DNA from: Letharia columbiana
Lineage: Eukaryota; Ascomycota; Lecanoromycetes; Lecanorales; Parmeliaceae
NCBI RefSeq assembly: GCF_014066305.1
Contig: NW_023501036.1
Location: 1,561,501-1,625,500 of the forward strand
Direction: 5' to 3'
DNA: 64,000 bases
The notes below the pieces were generated by a model. That model was not told the DNA's origin and ran no database searches. It saw only the letters and a program-made list of their open reading frames with translations. How positions within the stretch are numbered: the stretch's first letter is position 1; each line of letters opens with the position of its first letter. Shown in pieces: positions 36,037-47,673 of this stretch. The translations under genes were made by a program, and so were the position numbers.

Positions 36037-37970
36037 CTATACAACTGCATCTTGTTTACCAGCTCTGCCACCCATGCGCTCCTTCTCTATTTCCGCTGCT
36101 CGTCGTACTTCGACTTCCAACCCTGTCTCCACAACCGTATGATCTTTACTCAATACCCGACCCCCGATGAAGTATATCGTCACGAGTCCCACAGCAGAGA
36201 AGGCTGTTTGTAAGATCTACAAATCGCGAATTGCAATATAATACGCGTCCCGTGCTGCAGTCATCTGATCTGCGGGTAATTTGTTGACTGTGAAAACACT
36301 AGACGCCGCTCCTACATTGGCTAATGTGCCGGCAAGTTTCAGGGCCCAATGGTCCACTGAGCTTGTTATATTGCCCACGGATGACGTTCTGGAAGACCAC
36401 TCCGCCAAGAACAAGTCCTATGCTAGTAGCAAGGTTTCTGACGAAGCTGAACGTAGAGGTAGCTGTACCGACGTCGCTGCTCTTGACAGCGCTTTGGAAA
36501 GCGATGGTCAGTGCCTGAAAGTTTGGTCCGATACCGGCACCAAGAATGATCTGAAATATAAGCACCCGGGCCCATTGTCGCGAGTGTGGTAGATCAATAA
36601 GTAGACCGCTCCCAAGGGTCATGACGAGGTATCCTCCGCGTATAAACCATGTATACACCCCCATCGCGGAGATAACCCAGCCTGTGAAAGCATCTACGAC
36701 GCATACAGAAATGGTCATCGGCAGTAGCAAGACCCCTTAAAACAAGGCGCCAGCTCCGAGTACAGACTGGAAGTATAGTGGAAGGAAGTAGAAAGTGATA
36801 TAAAGCACGAAGCCGTGGAGCAAAGCAGCAACAAGCGTGGGCGAACGTTGCCACGTGTTAATGATGCTCAGAGGGATGAAAGGGACTCGCGGAATTTTCC
36901 ACTCAACGAGAATGAAGAGGATTAAAGTAAAGAACTCCAAAAACGAGGAGGCAGATGACCGTTGCGGACTTCCATGGATATGACAAGCCGCCGAGGATCA
37001 TTCCGACGAGGATCATGACAGTTCTACCGACAATCGTGAGATAGTTAAGCCAGTCTATAGCTTTCAGCCCAGCTACTAGGGCTGTCTTTGGAGTCTTGAG
37101 TTTTAGAGTCCATGACATAAGCACAAGCACCACTGCATTGCACAGAACTGTAAGAAGTCAGCAGCTAGTTAATAGCATAGATAATATCACTCGCGGTTGA
37201 TGTAGAAGCACCACCGCCAGCTTGCTTTCTCTGAGAGTGTCCCTCCAAGTAAAGGCCTAATGGAGCAGGCAACCGCCTAAGTCATGCCCAGAAAGCCACC
37301 ATATTTCGACCGACCCCTCCAAATCATCAGCGTCCATTGCCTCAATCCACCATGGACATCCACAGAAGAGCATATCTCATAGAAAACAAATCCGCAATCA
37401 CGATATTCGACAGATTGACCAACCCTCCCCCACCCAAACCCTACACCGTCCGTCCCGCAATCAACATGACCATGTTAACGGCCGTGGCACTCAACGCACT
37501 ACCAATGAAAAAGACGGCAATAGCAATAAGGAGCACGGGTTTACGGCCCCAAATATCGCTTACTTTGCCCCAGACAGGCGTCGAGGCTGCGTCGGCAAGA
37601 ATGTAGGCGGCGCCCACCCAGATGTAGCCTGCGTTTGTGTGGAAGTGCTCGGAGATGGTGGGGAGGGCGGTGGTGACGATGGTTATATCTAGGGCGGCGA
37701 GGAAGGTGGAGCACTGTGTTATATATCTGTGTACAGCTTTGCAATGTAAGGAGGGTGAAGGTGGGGGATGTTACGTGACGTCAGTTCAATGTGAATCGAA
37801 TCGAATCTACTCACGCAGAGAGCGAAGACTAGAAGGGTCGTTTGAGTTTTGGACATGCCATGTCCACTAGGCTGCTCGGGTATCGAATAGACTGACTTCT
37901 TTTCCGCCGTCTCTTCTGTTGCCGCTGTCGAGGCTGGCAATTGCCCTTCATTTTCAGGCCTTTCCTGCAT
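36037..37970 (-). pseudogene. MFS drug:H+ antiporter (DHA14-like) with four or more nonsense codons
   Basis: From the ATG at 37970 the frame gives a charged N-terminus, then after an intron FLAALDITIVTTALPTISEH, the loop GKVSDIWGRKPVLL, and AGRTV-stop-GLGGGGLV, where the family has AGRxVQGxGGGG. Later parts are PLLGGTLSEKASWRWCFYIN, LTIVGRTVMILVGMILGG, LYITFYFLPLYFQSVLGAGAL, PNFQALTIAFQSAV and a tail VVETGLEVEVRRAAE. Stops lie at 37441-37443, 37277-37279, 36737-36739 and 36217-36219. A frameshift lies near 36300-36330. Three of the stops are explained by CAG to TAG or TGG to TAG. The family exports drugs, toxins or small metabolites at the plasma membrane. This copy is dead. Confidence 0.8.
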
Positions 37971-38004
37971 TGTCTTGGCGCTTTCTGCTCAAGATGGCTA
38001 CGGA

Positions 38005-39477
38005 TCAATTCTCTGGAAGTTGCGCAGTCACCGACCTACCTGCTGAGTAGATTATGGAGGAAGCTCGCGAAGTTAATGTGACTAGACAGCTAAGCTTGTA
38101 AGAGAATGTAGCAAAGTCGTCCGCAATATTCGGGCAGATTAGATGGATGTCCGTGAGAGCAGGCAATGTGATTTCCTTCCTGGCGGCGAAGTCCCGAAAC
38201 ATTACGTCGAGAGCCTTGTCATGATGGTCAGCCCCATGTGAGATCAACGATAGAACAGAGACTGAGGCAGGTACAAGGTCGCCAACGAACAGCGCAACAC
38301 AGTTCAATTTGTAGTCCGATGAGCCTCCGACGAGAGAGTCATTTGGCGTAGAATACCGGCATGCAGCGGCAGTAATCTTACACATCACAATTTCGAGAGG
38401 GACTTCGAGCTGTCGGAGGCATGGGAAGCCGCGCATAGATGCTTTGCCAGGCGCGATCGAGCCGAATGGTTTCCCAATGGAAACAGAAAGCTCCACCAGG
38501 TGACTCCCCACCTGACGCTCAATTGCCGCTACAAACCTGCAGATATCCCAGCACTGAGGGCTAACATTATACTTTGTCGAGTGTAAGTACCTAAGCGATT
38601 TAAGGCGTTTGGTGTCTTTGAGAAAGTCGGCGATACCCGCTTCATCCACACAACAGGCCACGAGTGAAACCGATTCAAGCGTCTCTCCGAAGCCGTAATT
38701 CGGATCTTTAGGTACGATGCTTTTGTGATTGTCGTCCATGATTACGCAGCTGGGGCCGCGGAAAGACCGTATACGCGGCAGGGCCAGAAAGGGGCTTGCC
38801 AAACCCAAATCAAACCGATCTTGGGGTACTAACGAGACATATGGCTCGAATCTGGTGATCTGGGCTAGGCTAGGCCTGTCGCAGAGGGAATGGACCTGCT
38901 TGGTCTTGTGGACAAAGGCATTGATAAGCTTATTGGTTGCGTCGAGCGGCTTCCAATACTGTGGTAGAATGAGCCTCTCGACATTTGGCAGGAGTGTCAA
39001 AAGGAAAGCAGCAGCGTGTTGTGAGTAGCGGGGGAGTTTATCGGGGTTAAGCTCCTCTTCGATCTTGTCAAGGTATTCCTTCCAGTCGAGACCAGCCTGC
39101 TCCAGATAAGGGCAATTCGCAAAAAGTCTAATGACATCGTCACGACAATCGGCATCTGCTACAAACCCACGGGGTATAATATAGCTGCGTGGGCTGTCAC
39201 GCTTGGAGTCTGCGTATCGAACGTAACATGCCACGACAGGCTCGACAGCGATGCGTCTGATCAGATCGGCCGCTGTTGCGATGGTGGGAAACGGGTTGGG
39301 GTTCTCATGGTAGGTAAAGTGATGGAAGCGTGAGCGGAGGGCGTTGTGGCGTCTAATAACTGGGATGCATAAGGCGTAGATTTTCCTGCAGGTCACTGCC
39401 ACGCTCTCGAAGCCCTCGGGCAAGACATGCGTGATGATGATTTCCAGGAGCTCGGTGGGTAGACGAGTGAGGGCCAT
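38005..39477 (-). CDS. F-box domain protein
   Basis: 490-aa single-exon frame with ATG at 39477. The N-terminus MALTRLPTELLEIIITHVLP...ESVAVTCRKIYALCIPVIRRH is a clear F-box (about residues 4-45), which in such proteins binds Skp1 in an SCF ubiquitin ligase. The remainder has loosely periodic leucine-rich segments (LRYLHS, LRQLEVPLE, VSVLSLISHG), as in fungal F-box proteins with degenerate LRR folds that bind unknown substrates. It is divergent from LTV1, with 558 bp between the starts. Substrate unknown. Confidence 0.8.
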   Translation of the reverse strand: MALTRLPTELLEIIITHVLPEGFESVAVTCRKIYALCIPVIRRHNALRSRFHHFTYHENPNPFPTIATAADLIRRIAVEPVVACYVRYADSKRDSPRSYIIPRGFVADADCRDDVIRLFANCPYLEQAGLDWKEYLDKIEEELNPDKLPRYSQHAAAFLLTLLPNVERLILPQYWKPLDATNKLINAFVHKTKQVHSLCDRPSLAQITRFEPYVSLVPQDRFDLGLASPFLALPRIRSFRGPSCVIMDDNHKSIVPKDPNYGFGETLESVSLVACCVDEAGIADFLKDTKRLKSLRYLHSTKYNVSPQCWDICRFVAAIERQVGSHLVELSVSIGKPFGSIAPGKASMRGFPCLRQLEVPLEIVMCKITAAACRYSTPNDSLVGGSSDYKLNCVALFVGDLVPASVSVLSLISHGADHHDKALDVMFRDFAARKEITLPALTDIHLICPNIADDFATFSYKLSCLVTLTSRASSIIYSAGRSVTAQLPEN

Positions 39478-40035
39478 CAAAGGTATTTTCTTGGAGATGG
39501 GATGGTTTTCGGCACGTAGGTGCTATCGTTGCTTTTGCTATCCTCTTCATGATGAGCTTTATACATATAACCGTTGGCCTTTGCTCTCATAAATATCTCT
39601 TTAGATGAGATCTGTCGAACTATGATCCTGTAGAGCGAGGAGATGAGTTTAGAGTAATTGTAGCACAAGGAGTGAGGGAGAGCGGCATATAGCCCCTCTT
39701 TAATCCTCTCTCCTTGATCATTTCTGGATCGCCTGAATTAAGGCCGGCGACTCAAATGATCCCCACCCCTGCTCAACTAGCTCAATCGCTAAAGCGGCCA
39801 CGGCCGCGCGAGGCTGAATGAGTGGGGGTAACATCGCCTATATCTTGGGGGTGCCAAGCTGTGCAGGTTTGTACGAGTACTCGTACGGCCTAGGGGAAAT
39901 GCCGCTTTACGCTTCTCTTGGCTTGTTTTGCCAAGCCCAACGTCACTTCTCGCCAAATTTTGGTGACCGATTCGAGGCCACCGACAGAACATTTTGCTTA
40001 TCGAAAATTCTGCGTGAGTAGCGGCAGTTTCCAAC
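39478..40035. promoter_or_regulatory. Divergent promoter between the F-box gene and LTV1
   Basis: 558 bp with no coding frame of interest. It contains a perfect 16-bp palindrome, GTACGAGTACTCGTAC (39871-39886), and, 33 bp further, a hairpin (CTTGGC...GCCAAG, about 39918-39936). Either could be a factor-binding site. Their function is unknown. Confidence 0.4.
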
Positions 40036-41421
40036 ATGCCGCGAAAACGGTGGATGTGAGTCCGATATCTTATTAATTCCTTGATACTATAATGCTGACT
40101 TCGGTAAAGCGACAAAAATTCCTCCACAACATTTCAACTTGTGAACCGGCCTCAAAATGACCCGAAGATCCACGATGCTTCTTCCAGCTCCATGCTCTTC
40201 CAAGAGCTTGCTCCTTCACAGGCCCATAAGATCAAAAACCGCAATGACCTAGAAGCAGAGCTTTTCGGCCCAACCGAAAGCAGTATACTTTCAGGCGTTA
40301 GAGACAATGAAGGAGAGGCTGCAGAGCATGGGATTTTTTATGACGATACCGAATATGATTATATGCAACATATACGAGATCTCAATGCTGGAAGCGGTAA
40401 TGGAGAAAGTTACTTTGTCGAGGCTGCAACCAAAAAAAAGGATGGGAGAGGGAAGGGGAAAATGAGTTTGGAGGATGCACTGAGAGAGACATCTTTACAG
40501 GAAGAACGGAGCGAAAGCGTAGCCAGTCAGAGTGGAGGATCCCAGCTTTTGGATGATGAGTTGCTGCCGTCCAAGGACTTGAGGAGGAGCACATACCAGG
40601 ATCAGCAGGACGTGCCAGATGCGTTGGCCGGCTTCCAGCCAGACATGGATCCCCGGTTACGGGAGGTACTGGAAGCTTTGGAAGACGAGGCGTACGTTGA
40701 TGATGAGGAAGATTTCTTCGGAGAGATAGCGAAGGACGGCAGAGAAGTCAGCTTGGAGGAATTTGAGGAGGCCGGCTTCGAGGACGCAGGCGATGAAGCT
40801 GGTTGGGAGACAGATGAAACGGAGAAGCCGAGCAAAGAGTACGAGACCGGAGACATGCCTCCACCACCCGTCCCGCAAAGTACAGATACGATGATGGAAG
40901 ATGGACCTGACCATGGTGATGGCGACTGGATGAAGGAATTCAGTAAATTCAAGCAAGCTGACAAAGCTGCCAAAAAGGCGCAGCTGCAACCCTCCAATGC
41001 TGAACTGCAGTCCTCGATCATGACGGGAACCTCAATGACTGGCGGTCGACGAAAGAAAAGGAAAGGGGCAATGACTTCTAGCACTGGTTATTCAATGACA
41101 AGCTCTTCCATTTTTCGAACAGAAGGCCAGACTCTGCTCGACGCACGTTTCGACAAGATCGAAGAAGCATACGCCGAGGACGGAATGGACATGGACGATG
41201 GTGGAGCATCCATCATGACGGGGAGTTCAATGGCTTCTAGTCAAGCACCATCTCTGGTTCAGAGGTCAGATTTCGACAGCATCATGGATGACTTCCTGGG
41301 TGGCTATTCCATGAGCGGGAAGAAGAGGGTCAAGAAGGGTGGGTATCAGAGTGGCATGGAACAGCTTGATGAAGTACGAAAAGGACTAGGCCCGGCAAGA
41401 GTCAAGCCGCAGAAGGCTTGA
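40036..41421 (+). CDS. LTV1: Ltv1 family 40S ribosome biogenesis factor
   Basis: Two exons: 40036-40055 (MPRKRWI) and 40110-41421, with a 54-bp intron (40056-40109, GTGAGT...AAAG). The product is 443 aa. The N-terminus MPRKRWIDKNSSTTFQLVNR followed by PQNDPKIHDASSSSMLF is the diagnostic Ltv1 start. The protein is very acidic in the middle (residues about 165-260), with DPRLREVLEALEDEAYVDDE as a second conserved block, and a basic C-terminus (GKKRVKKGG). Ltv1 is a non-ribosomal factor on pre-40S particles that binds Rps3 and Enp1 and is released by phosphorylation before late cytoplasmic maturation; it is also linked to export. Adenosine kinase follows 330 bp downstream on the same strand. Confidence 0.93.
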
Positions 41422-41751
41422 AGATGGGCTGCATAAGCTGTATCAGACTGCATTTAGGGGCGTCAGTGTTACTTCGATAGAATTTATACCCCCAGCTGCG
41501 GAACGAATGATCAGAAAACTTATGCCATGCTCGGTTTCAGGGACCGATCCCACTGCGCAGTGACTGACGAGCACATCGTTGAAGCTGAAATCCCCGGTTG
41601 ACAGTAAAGGAATTGCCCTAACGCTAGTCCCAAACACATCGTCTCTACGAGTATCTCCGAGCGTTCGCGTCGAGGCGTCTTTTTCTCAGCTGTCGCCAAC
41701 AACTCTGCAACTTTCAAACAATCGCTCATTATAATCCATCAAATCGACATC

Positions 41752-43251
41752 ATGGCATCCCCCCAACAATACGCTCTGCTATGCCTAGAGAATCCGTTAC
41801 TCGGTGAGTGCCCCCAAACCCCATCCCATAACCCAAGTCAAAGGCTGAAGGAGCTGCCTGTCCAGATATCCAAGGCCAAGGGTAAGCTCCAACACGCCGT
41901 CTCACCGCTCGCAAGATATTGAACATATCTACCTAGCGATGAAGCAATGCTCTCCAAATACGGTCTCAAGCCCAATGACGCCATACTCGCCGAAGAAAAG
42001 CACATGGGCCTCTACGAAGACCTGCTCCAGAACCACGACGCAAAGCTCATAGCTGGCGGTGCTGCGCAGAACACTACCCGTGGTGCACAAGTACTCCTCC
42101 CTCTTTCCATCCCCCCCCACCATCTCCCAACGCACACCGCACAGCGACATTGACCCCCTACGTACCCGCAGTACATCCTCCCCCCGCACTCCACCCTCTA
42201 CATCGGCTGCGTCGGCTCCGACAAATACGCCACGACCCTGCGCTCCAAGAACGAAGAAGCCGGCGTCCGCTCCGAATATCTCGTCTCTCCCGACCAACCG
42301 ACCGGCCGCTGCGGGGTCATCATCACCGGCCATGACCGTTCCATGTGCACGCATTTGGCTGCCGCGAACGAGTATAAGATCTCCCATCTCCAATCGCCTG
42401 AGGTTTGGAAGCTGGCGCAGCAGGCGAAGGTCTACTTTGTCGGCGGATACCACTTGACCGTCTGCGTGCCCGCGATCATGGCACTGGCGGAGGAAGCAGC
42501 CAAGGAGGATAAGGTTTTCATCATGAGCTTGTCCGCTCCCTTCATCCCGCTGTTTTTCAAGGATCAGTTGGCTGAAACGAGCAAGTATTGGGATTACATA
42601 ATTGGAAATGAGACCGAAGCGAGGAGCTGGGCAGAGTCACAGGGGCATGAGACGAAAGATGTGAAAGAGATCGCGCAGTTGGTAGCGGATTTGCCGAAGG
42701 AGAACAAGGGGCGTAAGAGGACAGTGATCTTTACGCAGGGGACCGAGAGTACGGTTGTGGCGGTGCAGGGGGAGAAAGAGATTAAGGAGTTTGGAATTAA
42801 GGAGGTCAAGAAGGAGGATATCTGCGATACTAATGGTGCAGGGTGAGTGCTGTTGATACGTCTTTTTGGGGAGTACCATGCTGATTTAAGGAATAAGTGA
42901 TGCCTTTGCTGGCGGATTTGTCGCAGGTGTCGTCGAGGGAAAATCACTCGATGAATCGATTGACATGGGACATTGGCTTGCGAGTCTGAGCATTAAGGAG
43001 CTGGGACCACAGTACGTTCATTTCCTCCTCGCAGACACAGTTCATCATCCTGTCAATCATCGCAAAGACATTAAGCGACATCGAGCAACATCAATTCAAA
43101 CTCAAACTCATTATTTGTCCCCTTTGCTCCTTAATGACAACTTGGACACCTTGCGCTCTCGAGCTGACACAGTTCCTTCCTCCAAAGATATCCCTTCCCC
43201 AAGCAAAGCTATCAGCCGACGTCGAAAAACGACTTTCTCTCCGTGAATTGA
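41752..43251 (+). CDS. ADO1: Adenosine kinase
   Basis: Six exons: 41752-41803, 41866-41881, 41937-42090, 42172-42842, 42898-43011 and 43188-43251, total 356 aa. All phases agree. It phosphorylates adenosine to AMP with ATP in purine salvage and in removing the adenosine produced by the methyl cycle. PfkB/ribokinase features visible are the N-terminal ENPLLDIQ, the substrate motif GGAAQNTTRGAQ, PTGRCGVIITGHDRSMCTHL, SLSAPFIPLFF and the catalytic/anion-hole motif DTNGAGDAFAGGF (around residue 300), ending YPFPKQSYQPTS. Exon 2 is a 16-nt micro-exon. The last intron is long (176 bp) and uses an AAAG acceptor; a nearby CACAG acceptor would add residues and shift the tail. It is convergent with EBS1. 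Confidence 0.93.
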
Positions 43252-43515
43252 GCCGAGCACAGCAGAGGCGTTCGGGTTTCAACAACTAAAAGCGCTTGAA
43301 TTCTCATGGCGTACGACGGAATGACGACCACGTGATATGACCGAAATGGACTTCATCCTCCATATATCAGTGCACGGCATGCAATGGCGTAGCACATAGC
43401 ATAGCACGTAGATAGACGAGAGCAGATGTTCTTGCACTATCAGTCCAGGACGCATATTTTTGATGATTTGAGACTCCGGAGTCGGAAAATGACCTTAGCG
43501 TACCAATGTTAGCTT

Positions 43516-46333
43516 TCAACCGGCACCTTGCCCATTTGGAGGTGTCATAACGTTAGTAGCCTTTCTACCGCTCTGATCGCTACCTCCTCCCCAAGTGCTT
43601 CCTTCAAAGACTTCCAAACTCAGAAAATTGGGCTCATCCGCTTGGAGAGGGTTGTTTCCAAAAGTCGTGAAGGTCCTGGGACCCCTTGTGTAGTTCTGGA
43701 CCGACGGAAACGTGGTTTTCGGAGGAGGCTGGTCCCGGTAGAATTCGTTCGCGTGCGAACCAGGGGTGGGATCTGGCATAGTACTAGGATTGCTAGGACT
43801 CGAGTCCGCAGGGAATCCGATTGGCTGCCGCTGAAGAGGAAACCTGGTCTGCGAATTTTGTTGAGAATGACTTGGTGTCTTGCGCTTCGCGGTCGAGGGT
43901 CGAGACCCAGGCGTTCGTTCGCCCGGCTGAAGCGCAAAGGGAGAATTGGTAATACTTGGGAGTACGGGCCTAGGGGAATCGGGAACCGGGTCCTGAAGGT
44001 CGCCGAAATGCTCTCGTGCCGTGGAATCACCAATAAGGCCATAGCTAGTCTCATCGCCAACATCTCGAGCTGTTGAAGGGCCATATTCTGGGTTTGCGAA
44101 GCCATGTGAATTCTCTTTCATAGAAAGGTCGATGAATCCAGAATCGTCACCATCGTCGGTCGTTTCAGAGTCAACAAGATCATCAACCATGCGCTTCGAA
44201 GCCGGATCCATATTCACGGAAATGGACGCTGCCTGAGAGGCTCCTTCACTGATCGAAATTGGTGCATGATTCTCAGGTAGCGTCGTCTCATCAACATGAG
44301 TGACTTCCTCGAGCTCGATACCCGTTGATGACAACGGCGCTTGGTAGCCTTCTTCTTCCCGCATGCCTTCTTCAACGTAGATGAATGTCGTGCTACCCTC
44401 CACATCCACAAGCTTGATCGGGACTTTCTGTTTTCCAATGAGCTTCCTCACCAGACATAGAACAGAAAGAACCTACGTCATCTAAGTGCTGAATCATGCC
44501 ATCGGTCAACAGGTCTCGAATTCTCCCTAGCATCTCCACATTAGGATGATGACGCTGAATGCCTCGATCATGGTACCTGGGCTTTTGAAAAACCAGATTA
44601 ACCTCCTTATAGTATCTTCGCTTTGTATTCTCATTGTCTAACGGCTTAAACCCCACAGTATCTTCGTCTTCATCGAGGAGGTATTCAATTTGAGGCAACT
44701 CGGAAACAAAGAAAGTTGATGTTAGAAGGGTCAAAGTGGTTGCGTAGATCTTCCACAATTCTCTAACCTGGACGTTCAATACATTGTCGCCCACCTGAGC
44801 TGCCAGGATTTCGGCGTTAGAAAGAAGCCAGGAACTGTACTGTCTCAGAGCTGGTAACACACGGCGCGTAACGGCGGTAATTTTGGCGGACCCAGAACTG
44901 GGTGCTGCGCCGTCGCTTTGGACATGTTCGCTGACGGAGCGTTCCAATTCTGGTAAAAGTACTTGGAGGAGGGCGAAAAACGTTCTTACGTTCAGGCGTT
45001 GAAGGAAGAAGAACGACCGTAATGCCTCCGCAGAACCCCCACATTCTAAGAGAATGGCTCAGCATGTCTGAGCATAGTACAAACATGAAGCTGATAGCTT
45101 ACCTTGTAGTCGTACTCCTGCAAAGAACTCGGCAGCTATGTTGATCAAAACAAATTTGCTCAAGGTACCTTCGAACGACCGTTCTTTCAAGTCGACCGCG
45201 AGCTGGCTCAGCACCTCACTCTCAAGCTCTTCATGCTCTGGAAAGTCGAGGCCTTTATAACATCGAGCATGTAGGCGCATGAACCATCCCACCAGCGCTT
45301 TTCCCGGTTCTTGGCTGTTTTTGACTGGATCAGTCATGATCAACTCCCCCTTACTCCAAGCTTCTTCAATCTTCTTGAATTCAACCTCCAGGTTGTCTTT
45401 TCCCATAGGATAGGGCTCCTCGACAGCCAATGCGCGATAGATATGATAAGTAGCCGACAAGTGATTGACGTCAACCAGTGCAATGACTGCCAGTTGGTTG
45501 TGGGAAACTCCTGACATAGGGTGTATCAGACCAGCGAGATTATAATATCCTATAGCTGGGCCCCAATTGCGATTCTTTGTTACAGACTGTGTCTCACGCC
45601 ATCTCGAAAGGTCGCCCAGACGGACGAGCGTCTGATGGCAGGATACGAGGATGGAATGGGCCAAGGTGCCGGAGACCTGTGTTGGCTCATCAGCCGACAG
45701 AGCTATAAAGACACAGTCAACATGTGGGTCTCTTGTTCAGCTTTCGCCTGACAATCTTACTGCTTAGGGTCAATCTGTTAGCAACAGCATCCAGCTCTCG
45801 GAGACCACCGAATCGCGATGCTAATCTCTGTATGTAACCACGATAGAAACGCTGACCAGACTTGATGAAGTCAAGAAAGTGTTTGACGAGCTTGCGTTCT
45901 TCGACCGCTTTTCTCTTTCCCGCAGTCTCTCGGAACTACCAACGGCATAAGCGTCGAGAGCGATTGGTAACTCGCGGAAAATGAGAGACAAACGTGCTTC
46001 AGTTCCTTGCGAAATCGATTGTTGATTTTGCCATGAGCATCCCACAGCCTATTCTCAGCACTCTTGCCGATGGCAAATTCAAAATCTTGCAATATAACGT
46101 TTTCACATGCCGTGCGGTATCTTCAACAGTCAGATGTGCCTTTCTTAGGGTGTATGAAAGATGTACTGAGCCAGGAAATGGGCAATGTTCGGAAATGTGG
46201 AGTCTTCCCTGCCCAGGTAGGTCGACAGGTCTCTCTCTGCTCGGTGGGCCAGCCTGTGCGTTTTGAGCTTCCATCTCAATAGCAAAACAGGAGACCAGAA
46301 GTACCTCCATCTCTCCTCATTTGTGTTTGCCAT
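43516..46333 (-). CDS. EBS1: Est1/Ebs1/SMG7-like protein
   Basis: Seven exons on the minus strand: 46305-46333, 46167-46253, 45994-46120, 45761-45935, 45103-45702, 44477-45045 and 43516-44427. Introns are 46-58 bp, all phases agree, product 832 aa. The N-terminal half is an Est1-type 14-3-3-like/TPR domain: YRTACENVILQDFEFAIG, ENRLWDAHGKINNRFRKEL, LVKHFLDFIKSGQRFYRGYI, LSRWRE...NWGPAIGYYNLAGLIHP and VSHNQLAVIALVDVNHLSAT. The C-terminal third (after about residue 530) is Ser/Pro-rich and probably disordered. In fungi such proteins act in nonsense-mediated decay (binding phosphorylated Upf1) or at telomeres. Without a PIN domain, EBS1/SMG7 fits better than SMG6. The first coding exon is only 29 nt. 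Confidence 0.87.
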
Positions 46334-46760
46334 GGCGAACGGAGCAGCTCCGACTCTTCATCAAGACCCCACGGTCAGCCGCGCCGTTAGAGATAGTAAC
46401 GCGATTCCAACGGTTGGGCTGTACTCGAACAGTCCATTGAGCAAGTTGACTAGAAGGCACAATTGCAAAGACTTTGAAAGAGTCTGCTTGCTAGGAAGTC
46501 ATGCGCGGGATTCATATGTGTAGGTGATGTTCGCGATCGGAGTCCTTAAGTCCATATCTTATGTCCGAGTCTTGTTTTCTTGAGGAGCCGGAAAGCCAAT
46601 CTCTTGTTACTCTCATGTAATTATCGTTCTTGAGTACACCGCACTACTCTTCCAACACTTGTGGAAGTCTCTTTGAGGGACTGATGTTGCATCATGAGGG
46701 ATAGTATGTTGGGCAAGAAGTAACCAGAGTAACCTCCTCACCGCTACATTCACACAAGCT
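46334..46760. promoter_or_regulatory. Divergent promoter between EBS1 and the C2H2 gene
   Basis: 427 bp between two divergently read starts. No coding frame or repeat stands out. Confidence 0.4.
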
Positions 46761-47673
46761 ATGCCTAAACGCTCACGAGAAGATTCCCCCTCGCCGACGA
46801 CGACCTTTTCACTTTCTCCAACACCAGATCCTTCGTCTCCAGCCTCAACAGATGCACCAGTGCACCCTTCAAAGTACATACAGACATCGGACGAGCGTTC
46901 TACACGAAGAGTTATGAAATGCTCCCTTCCACCCCACCAGGATACGATATCATTCTCTACCTTCGAGGAATTCGAGCTCCATTACGCTAGAGAGCACGCA
47001 CATCGATGTTCTGAATGCCGGAAGAACTTCCCTACAGAGCACTTCCTAGGGCTACACATTAGCGAGAATCATGATCCTTTGACCGAAGCACGGAGAGCAA
47101 ACGAAGAGAAGACGGTACGTCTGGGCAGATCATTGCTCTGGGAAAGATCTGGGAAAGATCAAGTCGGTGCTGACAGCGAGCAACAGTACCAATGTTTCGT
47201 TGAAGACTGCGACAAAATTTGCTCGACTCCGCAAAAACGACGGATGCATCTCACAGATAAACATATCTTCCCCAAGGTAAGCACGGACCCTGGCGTGGCC
47301 TTTTGAATGCTCGCTCAGTCTAACAATCGCGCAGAATTATGATTTCCAAATCGTTAATACAGGCATTGACAAGCGTAGCTCCATGCTGCGTTCCCGGCCA
47401 AGAAAGCATAGCTCTGCTGCGTCCAGAGCTTTCCACCGCGAGCAACGTACTAACAGTACCGAGGCCTTTCAAGGTCACAATCCTGACTCTGCAAATACAC
47501 TCGAATCTTCAGCGGCAGAGACTAGCAAAGGAAGCAGTGGAAGACTAGGTCATTCGCCTTCTCTTCCAGCGGACGTCGATGAACTCGTGTCGACGATGTC
47601 CGCCCTCAAATTTGTGCCCCCTAGTGTTCATTTTGGACGAGGAGGGCGGCGAGGTGGCTTGAGTAGGTCATGA
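46761..47673 (+). CDS. C2H2 zinc-finger protein, ZNF511-like
   Basis: Two exons (46761-47276 and 47335-47673; 58-bp intron, GTAAGC...GCAG), product 284 aa. The N-terminus is Ser/Pro-rich (SREDSPSPTTTFSLSPTPDP). It is followed by zinc-binding segments: MKCSLPPHQD...HYAREHAHRC; CSECRKNFPTEHFLGLHISENH; and YQCFVEDCDKICSTPQKRRM...DKH, then FPK|NYDFQIVNTGID. The spacing and the CFVEDCDK..STPQKRRMHLxDKHxFP signature resemble the eukaryotic ZNF511 family. The C-terminus is Arg/Gly-rich (GRGGRRGG), suggesting nucleic acid binding. Precise function unknown. Confidence 0.85.
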
